A DNA stretch of 33,973 nt from Blastococcus sp. CCUG 61487 (GTDB lineage Bacteria; Actinomycetota; Actinomycetes; Mycobacteriales; Geodermatophilaceae), in the NCBI RefSeq assembly GCF_005222955.1, contig NZ_LWUA01000090.1:1-33973 (forward strand), written 5' to 3'. This document shows, piece after piece, positions 29,045 through 33,973 of the stretch. Position numbers and translations under genes: made by a program. Positions within the stretch are counted from its first letter, which is position 1. Every line of letters starts with the position of its first letter. Below the pieces are notes generated by a model. It was not told where the DNA came from. It made no database searches and saw only the letters and a program-made list of their open reading frames with translations.

Positions 29045-29061
29045 GTGATGATCATTACGTT
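29045..29061 (+). promoter_or_regulatory. Near-palindrome and -10-like box upstream of the SpoIIE phosphatase gene
   Basis: GTGATGATCATTAC (29045-29058) matches its own reverse complement at 12 of 14 bases, centred on TGATCA, and overlaps TACGTT (29056-29061). It is an unusually AT-rich spot in this window and could be an operator over the promoter of the phosphatase gene. Confidence 0.35.
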
Positions 29062-29082
29062 GCTCCACCCGACGATGTGGGC

Positions 29083-30366
29083 ATGATGCACGCCGGCGAG
29101 GGCGCCGAGGCGCCCCTGGAGACGGGTGCAGGAGGCTCGGTGATCGACGTCGGGGTGCTGCTGGAGAAGGTCGAGAGCGCACCGCCGATCGACGCCGTCC
29201 AGGCCGTCGCCACCGTGCTCGGCGAGATGCTCGACGCGCGGGCGGCGAGCCTGCTCATCACCGACTTCAGCGGCCGCGCGGTCGTCCGCCTCACCTCGAC
29301 CGACCGGGTCGAGGGCGCGCGCAGCCACGGCGTCGAGCAGGCGCAGACCATCCCCCTGCCGGGCACCGTCTACGAGCGGGTCCTCAGGACCCAGATCGCC
29401 GACGTCGAACGGCTCGACGACGGCGCGCGGATGACCGTCCCCGTGACCGACCGCGGCGACGCCATCGGCCTGCTCGAGGTGGACCTGCCCCGGTACCCGT
29501 CGGACGAGGACCTGGCCGACGTCGGCAGCGCCGCCCACGCGCTGGCCTACGTCGTCATCGCCGCGCGCCGGCACACCGACGTCTTCGAGTGGGGGCAGCG
29601 CTCCACACCGTTCAGCCTGGCCGCGGAGATCCAGCGCCGGCTGCTGCCCGCCGCCTACACCTGCGAAGCCGGCCAGTTCACGCTGGCCGGCTGGCTGGAG
29701 CCCGCCGCCCAGGTCGGCGGGGACACGTTCGACTACAGCCTCGACCGGAACACCCTGCACCTGTCGATCACCGACGCCGTGGGCCACCAGGTGGCCGCGG
29801 CGCTCACCGCGACGCTGCTGGTCGGCGCGCTGCGCAACGGGCGCCGCCTGGGGCTGGACCTGCCGGAGCAGGCGCGCCATGCGAACGACGCGCTCGCGGA
29901 GAACTCCGGACCGGGCGACTTCGTCACCGGTCAGCTGGTGCGCATCGACCTCGTGAGCGACACGGCGACGGCCGTCAACGCCGGGCACACGCTGCCCCTG
30001 CGGGTGCGCGCCGGCCGCGTCGAGGAGGTACGGCTACGGGTGGAGCCGCCGTTCGGCGTCGTGCCGGGACGACGGTTCGACGTGCAGGAGTTCCCGCTGG
30101 AGCCGGGCGACCGGATCGTCTTCCTCACCGACGGCATGCTCGAGCGCAACGCCGCCTCGCTCGACGTGGCCGCTGCGCTGGCCGCCGCCACCGACCTGCA
30201 CCCCCGGGAGGTCGTGCACGAGCTCGGCGCCGCCGTCCTGAACGCCACCGGCGGCGACCTGCGGGACGACGCGACGATGATGTGCCTGGACTGGTACGGC
30301 GGCCCCCCGCGCGACCGGACGACCGAGCAGGGCGCGGACCCGGGCATCACCACGCTGCACGGCTGA
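29083..30366 (+). CDS. GAF domain plus SpoIIE-type (PP2C) serine phosphatase, RsbU-like
   Basis: This 427-residue protein has an N-terminal GAF-like sensor (about 25-165; ARAASLLITDFSGRAVVRL, MTVPVTDRGDAIGLLEVDLP) and a C-terminal SpoIIE/RsbU PP2C phosphatase domain (about 185-410). The metal-binding motifs GGDTFDYS, DAVGHQVAAALTATL, FLTDGMLERN and DDATMM are all present, so activity is expected. Such enzymes dephosphorylate anti-anti-sigma factors in partner-switching control of stress sigma factors, but no STAS, RsbW or sigma gene is in this window. ATG 29083 was chosen; ATG 29086 or GTG 29077 are possible. It sits between the sodN terminator and the psd operon and appears monocistronic. 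Confidence 0.9.
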   Translation: MMHAGEGAEAPLETGAGGSVIDVGVLLEKVESAPPIDAVQAVATVLGEMLDARAASLLITDFSGRAVVRLTSTDRVEGARSHGVEQAQTIPLPGTVYERVLRTQIADVERLDDGARMTVPVTDRGDAIGLLEVDLPRYPSDEDLADVGSAAHALAYVVIAARRHTDVFEWGQRSTPFSLAAEIQRRLLPAAYTCEAGQFTLAGWLEPAAQVGGDTFDYSLDRNTLHLSITDAVGHQVAAALTATLLVGALRNGRRLGLDLPEQARHANDALAENSGPGDFVTGQLVRIDLVSDTATAVNAGHTLPLRVRAGRVEEVRLRVEPPFGVVPGRRFDVQEFPLEPGDRIVFLTDGMLERNAASLDVAAALAAATDLHPREVVHELGAAVLNATGGDLRDDATMMCLDWYGGPPRDRTTEQGADPGITTLHG

Positions 30367-30393
30367 GGGCGCACCTCCTCCGAGGGCGGCCGG

Positions 30394-30399
30394 TACGGT
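30394..30399 (+). promoter_or_regulatory. -10 box of psd operon promoter (near-leaderless)
   Basis: TACGGT lies 9 nt before the psd ATG. No ribosome site fits between them. Confidence 0.4.
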
Positions 30400-30408
30400 T
30401 CAGCCACG

Positions 30409-31074
30409 ATGCGCATCGATCCGGCCGGGTGGCCCTTCATCGCCGGACCCCTGGCTCCCGCGGCGGCGCTCGCCGTCGCCGGCCGGACCGCCGGGCGCCG
30501 GGGCGTCGCGCGGGCCGGGTGGCCGCTCCTCGCCCTGTCCGCCTACATGGCGCTGTTCTTCCGCGACCCCGACCGCCGCTGCGACCGCGTTCCTCCCGGT
30601 CCCGACGTCGTCCTCTCCCCCGCCGACGGCATGGTGATGGTGGCCGGGGAGCCGCAGGACGGAGTGGCGCCCGAGGGCGACTGGCAGCAGGTCAGCGTCT
30701 TCCTGTCCGTCGTCGACGTCCACGTGAACAGGTCGCCCTACCGCGGGGAGGTGGTGGAGAGCTCGTACCGGAAGGGCAGCTTCCTGGCCGCCTACCGCAA
30801 GGAATCGGCGCACCGGAACGAGCGCACCGAGCTGTGGCTGCGCGACGGCGGGCGCACCGTGGTCTTCCGCCAGATCGTGGGCGTGCTGGCCCGCCGGATC
30901 GTCACCCGCACCGGCGTCGGGCAGCGGCTGGCCACCGGCGAGCGCATGGGCCTGATGAAGTTCGGCTCCCGCATGGATGTCTTCGTCCCGCCCGAGTGCG
31001 AGCTCACCGTGGTCACCGGGCAGCGCGTGCGGGGCGGCGAGACCGTCATCGCCCGCTGGCCGGCCGCCCGCTGA
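30409..31074 (+). CDS. psd: Phosphatidylserine decarboxylase (archaeal-type short form)
   Basis: Psd converts phosphatidylserine to phosphatidylethanolamine at the membrane. The 221-residue proenzyme is the short Psd form. It has a hydrophobic N-terminus, then FFRDPDRRCDRVPPGPDVVLSPADG (split: FFRDPDR, LSPADG) and FLSVVDVHVNRSPYRG. The self-cleavage site is KFGSRMDVFVP, where S187 becomes the pyruvoyl group of the alpha subunit, so GS lies at 186-187. The ATG has a TACGGT box 9 nt upstream. It is followed at 14 nt by pssA, which makes its substrate, so the two form a phosphatidylethanolamine operon. Confidence 0.95.
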   Translation: MRIDPAGWPFIAGPLAPAAALAVAGRTAGRRGVARAGWPLLALSAYMALFFRDPDRRCDRVPPGPDVVLSPADGMVMVAGEPQDGVAPEGDWQQVSVFLSVVDVHVNRSPYRGEVVESSYRKGSFLAAYRKESAHRNERTELWLRDGGRTVVFRQIVGVLARRIVTRTGVGQRLATGERMGLMKFGSRMDVFVPPECELTVVTGQRVRGGETVIARWPAAR

Positions 31075-31088
31075 GGAGCCCGCCACCG

Positions 31089-31889
31089 ATGCCCCCCACC
31101 CGGCGCACGGCCACCGTGGAGTTCGTGCGCGGCTCCGTCCGCGGCACCCGGCGCCGGGCGCTCGCGACGCTGCCGAGCCTGTTCACCCTCGCCAACATGA
31201 TGTGCGGCTTCGGCGCGATCCTCGTCTCGATCCGGGGGGAGCACGCGCTCGCCGCCGCACTGATCGGCCTGTCGGTGCTCTTCGACATCATCGACGGCGC
31301 CGTCGCCCGGCTCGTCGGCGCGGTGACGCCGTTCGGCCTGCAGTTCGACTCGCTCGCCGACCTGGTCTCCTTCGGGCTGGCGCCCGCCCTGCTCACCTTC
31401 ACTCTCTTCTCGGAGGGGCGCGACGCGTGGGACCCGCTGGCCTGGCTGGTGTGCTTCCTGTGGGTGGCGTGCGCGGCCATCCGGCTGGCGCGGTTCAACG
31501 TGAGCATCGACCCGACGGCCGACAAGCGCTTCTTCATCGGCCTGCCGAGCCCGGGCGCGGCGGGCGTCGTCCTCGCGTCGGTGTTCGCGTTCGGCGACCA
31601 CCTGGAGGGCCGCGACCGGCTCTGGGTGCTGCTGGTGCTGGCGGTCCCGGCGGTGCTGATGGTCAGCAACGTCCGCTACCGGTCGTTCAGGTCGCTGGTC
31701 AGCCCGCGCAGCGGCCGCCCGTACGGGCCGGTCGCGGTCGCCGCGGTGCTCGTGGTGGCGTTCGCGCTCGCCCCCGTCGTCACCGGGATCGTGCTGGCCT
31801 ATGGCTACCTGCTCGCCCCGGTCCTCGTCCCCCTGCTCTCGCCGCTGGCGCGGCTGGTGCCCGATCGCGTCAAGGAGGCGCTCTCGTGA
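31089..31889 (+). CDS. pssA: CDP-diacylglycerol--serine O-phosphatidyltransferase
   Basis: PssA joins serine to CDP-diacylglycerol, releasing CMP, at the cytoplasmic membrane. The 266-residue protein carries the complete CDP-alcohol phosphotransferase motif from DGAVAR to FDSLAD (D-G-x2-A-R-x8-G-x3-D-x3-D). It also has LPSLFTLANMMCGFGAI at the start of the membrane domain, typical of class II PssA. There are about six to eight membrane segments. ATG 31089 follows GAGGAG (overlapping the psd stop) by about 10 nt. Its stop overlaps the GNAT gene start as GTGA. The basic N-terminus (RGTRRRALATLP) should face the cytoplasm. Confidence 0.95.
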   Translation: MPPTRRTATVEFVRGSVRGTRRRALATLPSLFTLANMMCGFGAILVSIRGEHALAAALIGLSVLFDIIDGAVARLVGAVTPFGLQFDSLADLVSFGLAPALLTFTLFSEGRDAWDPLAWLVCFLWVACAAIRLARFNVSIDPTADKRFFIGLPSPGAAGVVLASVFAFGDHLEGRDRLWVLLVLAVPAVLMVSNVRYRSFRSLVSPRSGRPYGPVAVAAVLVVAFALAPVVTGIVLAYGYLLAPVLVPLLSPLARLVPDRVKEALS

Positions 31890-32368
31890 CGGTGCGGCCG
31901 ATCCGCCCCGACGACGTCCCCGCGGTGGTGGGGCTGGTGCGCGAGCTCGCCGACTACGAGCGCGCCCTGCACGAGGTACGGCTCACCGAGGCGCAGCTCA
32001 CCGCCTGCCTGTTCGGCGACTCCCCCGCCCTGTTCGGGCACGTCGCGCAGTCCGACGACGGGACCGTCGTCGGCGTGGCGCTGTGGTTCCTCAACTTCTC
32101 CACCTGGCGGGGCACGCACGGCATCTACCTCGAGGACCTCTACGTCCGGCCCGAGCACCGCGGGCACGGGCTGGGGCGCGAGCTCCTGCGCACCCTGGCG
32201 GCGGTCTGCGTCGAGCGCGGTTACTCGCGCCTGGAGTGGTCGGTGCTCGACTGGAACACCCCGTCGATCGAGTTCTACCGCGCGGCCGGCGCCGTCCCGA
32301 TGGACGACTGGACCGTCTTCCGGCTCACCGACGACGCGCTCACCGGCTTCGCCGCCCCGCGCCGCTGA
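31886..32368 (+). CDS. GNAT family N-acetyltransferase
   Basis: This is a 160-residue acetyltransferase with the acetyl-CoA loop RPEHRGHGLGRELLRTLA. The VRPIRPDDVPAVVGLVRELADYE start, the ALWFLNFSTWRGTHGIYLEDLYV core and LEWSVLDWNTPSIEFYRAAGA resemble the spermidine/spermine or thialysine acetyltransferase (SAT) group. The substrate could be a small amine, but it is not proven. The GTG start overlaps the pssA stop, so it is translated from the psd-pssA message; a connection with aminophospholipid metabolism is unknown. Confidence 0.92.
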   Translation: MTVRPIRPDDVPAVVGLVRELADYERALHEVRLTEAQLTACLFGDSPALFGHVAQSDDGTVVGVALWFLNFSTWRGTHGIYLEDLYVRPEHRGHGLGRELLRTLAAVCVERGYSRLEWSVLDWNTPSIEFYRAAGAVPMDDWTVFRLTDDALTGFAAPRR

Positions 32369-32375
32369 GCGCCGG

Positions 32376-32840
32376 TCAGCGGTCGAGGTAGGCCAGCCGC
32401 GCCTCGGGCGTCATGAGCAGGTAGAGCACCGCGCCGGCCAGCACCAGCAGCGGCACCCCGATGTCGGGCCGGCCGGCCTGGAAGGCGGCGATGAACCCGG
32501 ACACGCCGACGAGGATCTGCACCGCGATCACCGGTCCCCGGGCCCACCCCGCGAGTCGCCGCAGGCCGGCCGCACCGGCGCCGAGGAACGCTGCCGCGAG
32601 CACCGCCAGCACGACCTCGGCCAGTGCGCGGGACGTGCTGTCGGCCTCGCCGTCGACGGTGAGCCACAGCAGCAGCACGGCGAGGCCGGCGAGACCCCCG
32701 GCCTCCAGCGCGACCACGGCGGCCGCCCGGCGCACCGACGTCGGCGCCACGGGCCTGGGCGCCGGCACGCGCGGCGCGGGCGCGGGCGCGGCCGCGCCGA
32801 AGAGGCGGTCCGCCAGCCCACGGGGCTTCTGCTCCGTCAC
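32376..32840 (-). CDS. Conserved membrane protein of unknown function
   Basis: I do not recognise a named family. The 154-residue protein has a Pro/Ala-rich cytoplasmic N-terminus (to about 40) and four hydrophobic segments (about 45-62, 75-95, 102-122, 125-145). They are followed by a short LTPEARLAYLDR end. The last pair, with VIAVQILVGVSGFIAAFQAG, resembles small actinobacterial integral membrane proteins near lipid or stress genes. GTG 32840 is chosen over much longer upstream options because TAACCT lies 7 nt before it and the upstream extension overlaps the lipid kinase gene on the other strand. It converges with the GNAT gene and is divergent from the lipid kinase gene. Confidence 0.82.
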   Translation of the reverse strand: MTEQKPRGLADRLFGAAAPAPAPRVPAPRPVAPTSVRRAAAVVALEAGGLAGLAVLLLWLTVDGEADSTSRALAEVVLAVLAAAFLGAGAAGLRRLAGWARGPVIAVQILVGVSGFIAAFQAGRPDIGVPLLVLAGAVLYLLMTPEARLAYLDR

Positions 32841-32847
32841 GCCGGCG

Positions 32848-32853
32848 AGGTTA
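32848..32853 (-). promoter_or_regulatory. -10 box of leaderless promoter for the membrane protein gene
   Basis: TAACCT lies 7 nt before the GTG on the minus strand. Confidence 0.45.
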
Positions 32854-32918
32854 CGCGCGGCGGTTGCCCGCCGGCCCATGACGGGCCACACCTCCCACGC
32901 CCGGGCCGGAGCCGTGAT

Positions 32919-32924
32919 TAGCCT
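32919..32924 (+). promoter_or_regulatory. -10 box of leaderless promoter for the lipid kinase gene
   Basis: TAGCCT lies 7 nt before ATG 32932. GGAG between them is too close (3 nt) to be a good ribosome site. With the minus-strand box at 32848-32853 it makes a divergent promoter pair. Confidence 0.45.
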
Positions 32925-32931
32925 GGAGTTC

Positions 32932-33894
32932 ATGCGCGCGCTCGTGGTGGTCAACCCCGCGGCCACCGCCACCACCGCGAACATGCGCAACGTGCTGGTC
33001 GGAGCCCTGTCCAACGAACTCAAGGTGGACGTGGCGGAGACCACGCACCGGGGCCACGGTCGCGAACTCGGCGCGGTGGCCGCCGCGGACGGGCTGGACC
33101 TGGTCGTCACCCTCGGCGGGGACGGCACGGTGAACGAGGTCGTCAACGGCCTGCTGGAGAAGGGCCCCGGCCCGCACCTGCCGATGCTGGCCGTCGTGCC
33201 GGGTGGCTCCACGAACGTCTTCTCCCGCGCCCTGGGCCGCTCCCGGGACCCGGTGGAGGCCACCGCCGAGATCCTCGCCTCGCTGCGCGCCGGCCGTACC
33301 CGCACCGTCCCGCTGGGCGCCGTCCGGGCCACGGGAACCGGCGCAGGAGGACCGGAGTGGACCGAGCCGCGCTGGTTCGTGTTCACCGCGGGCATGGGGT
33401 TCGACGCCGACGTCATCGCCCGGGTGGAGGCCCAGCGGGCCCGCGGCCGGCGGTCCACCGGCGCGCTCTACGTCCGGGAGGCGACCCGCGCCTTCCTGCT
33501 CGGCCGCGAGCGGCGTCGTCCGGCGATGACGCTGGAGGTCCCCGGCGACGACCCCGTCGAGGGCCTGTTCCTCTGCCTGATCTCCAACGTCAGCCCGTGG
33601 ACCTACCTGGGCGCGCGCCCGGTGAATCCGTCCCCCCAGGCCTCCTTCGAGACCGGGCTGGACGTGTTCGCGCTGGGCCGCACGCACACGTTGGGCATGC
33701 TGCGCACGCTGCGGCAGGCGCTGTCGCGTCGTCCCCGGCCCCAGGGGCGCGGCCTGCACAGCCGGCACGACCTCGAGGAGCTGTCGCTGACCGCCGACCG
33801 CCCGCAGGGCTGGCAGGTCGACGGTGACCACCTCGGCACCGCGACCGGCCTGCGGATCCGCTCGGTCCCGCACGCCCTGCGCGTCGTCTCCTGA
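32932..33894 (+). CDS. Diacylglycerol kinase family lipid kinase (DagK/YegS-like)
   Basis: This 320-residue soluble lipid kinase phosphorylates diacylglycerol or a related lipid with ATP. It has the opening RALVVVNPAATATTANM and the nucleotide-binding GGDGTVNEVVNG (GGDGT at 62-66). It also has the second loop LAVVPGGSTNVFSRALG and the C-terminal beta-domain ending in WQVDGDHLG. At this size it matches DgkB/YegS enzymes that recycle diacylglycerol into phosphatidic acid, fitting the neighbouring psd-pssA genes, or mycobacterial-type kinases of lipoglycan metabolism. The exact lipid is unknown. ATG 32932 has a -10 box 7 nt away. A bulged hairpin follows the stop. Confidence 0.93.
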   Translation: MRALVVVNPAATATTANMRNVLVGALSNELKVDVAETTHRGHGRELGAVAAADGLDLVVTLGGDGTVNEVVNGLLEKGPGPHLPMLAVVPGGSTNVFSRALGRSRDPVEATAEILASLRAGRTRTVPLGAVRATGTGAGGPEWTEPRWFVFTAGMGFDADVIARVEAQRARGRRSTGALYVREATRAFLLGRERRRPAMTLEVPGDDPVEGLFLCLISNVSPWTYLGARPVNPSPQASFETGLDVFALGRTHTLGMLRTLRQALSRRPRPQGRGLHSRHDLEELSLTADRPQGWQVDGDHLGTATGLRIRSVPHALRVVS

Positions 33895-33923
33895 GCAGCA
33901 CCGGACGCCGATCGCAAGAGGGA

Positions 33924-33952
33924 TGCCGCCTCGGTCGCCCGGCCGAGTGGCA
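33924..33952 (+). terminator. Putative terminator after the lipid kinase gene
   Basis: An imperfect stem pairs 33924-33934 with 33943-33952: ten pairs (one G-T) with one bulged C and an 8-nt loop, 29 nt after the stop. The remaining 21 nt to the window end hold no gene I can support. Confidence 0.4.
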
Positions 33953-33973
33953 GGCCTAGCTGTACTGACCACG

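Noticed and set aside
28145-29182. 345-residue minus-strand frame containing SodX
   Set aside because: The extra N-terminus is antisense to sodN. GTG 28513 gives a complete SodX.
33895-33973. Possible start or end of another gene at the window edge
   Set aside because: Only a hairpin and about 20 nt remain. No recognisable peptide appears in any frame.

Overview
The window is a gene-dense, very GC-rich stretch of a high-GC actinobacterial chromosome. Gene order (argS-lysA-hom-thrC-thrB-rho-rpmE-prfA-prmC-sua5), a mycobacterial-type fused 2-oxoglutarate decarboxylase, nickel superoxide dismutase with its protease, and frequent GTG starts all fit Actinomycetia. The combination of paralogues resembles Geodermatophilaceae (Blastococcus, Geodermatophilus or Modestobacter), but that family call is inference from memory, not from a search. 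I see no insertion sequence, prophage, CRISPR array or integron. It looks like ordinary core chromosome with a few unusual details.

Region 1-12.8 kb is almost all minus strand. Read in transcription order it holds argS, lysA, hom, thrC and thrB, five genes chained by 4-nt start/stop overlaps that join arginyl-tRNA synthesis to lysine and threonine synthesis. Next comes rho with a long Asn/Arg/Asp/Gly-rich insert, then rpmE, a very strong hairpin, prfA, prmC, a PASTA-type Ser/Thr kinase with an Arg/Gly/Asp-rich tail, and the start of sua5/ywlC, which appears to carry two 1-base deletions.

Region 12.9-19.6 kb holds a DUF3105 membrane protein and a DUF305 protein (plus strand), tRNA-Arg(CCG), and an alpha/beta hydrolase. 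On the minus strand follow an SDR oxidoreductase, an ABC-F ATPase, a class III nucleotidyl cyclase with an Rv1264-like regulatory domain, and a universal stress protein.

Region 19.7-28.1 kb holds an ABC exporter (ATPase plus permease), kgd with a tiny DUF6104 gene 5 nt downstream, a DUF457 membrane protein, an NAD(P)-malic enzyme (minus), and a lone dTDP-sugar 3,5-epimerase. Kgd and malic enzyme are both central-carbon enzymes around the TCA cycle.

Region 28.1-34 kb holds the divergent nickel-SOD pair sodX/sodN, a GAF-SpoIIE phosphatase, the phosphatidylethanolamine operon psd-pssA followed by a GNAT acetyltransferase, a small membrane protein (minus), and a diacylglycerol-kinase-family lipid kinase.

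Two themes run through the window. First, at least nine transcription-unit starts have a TAnnnT -10 hexamer only 6-9 nt from the start codon, as expected for leaderless or near-leaderless mRNAs. Second, the strong intergenic hairpins lack U-tracts. No intergenic gap exceeds about 300 bases. No clearly new multi-gene system is evident; the best leads are the non-canonical start codons, the kinase tail, the Rho repeat insert, and the small conserved partners of kgd and the DUF3105/DUF305 pair.
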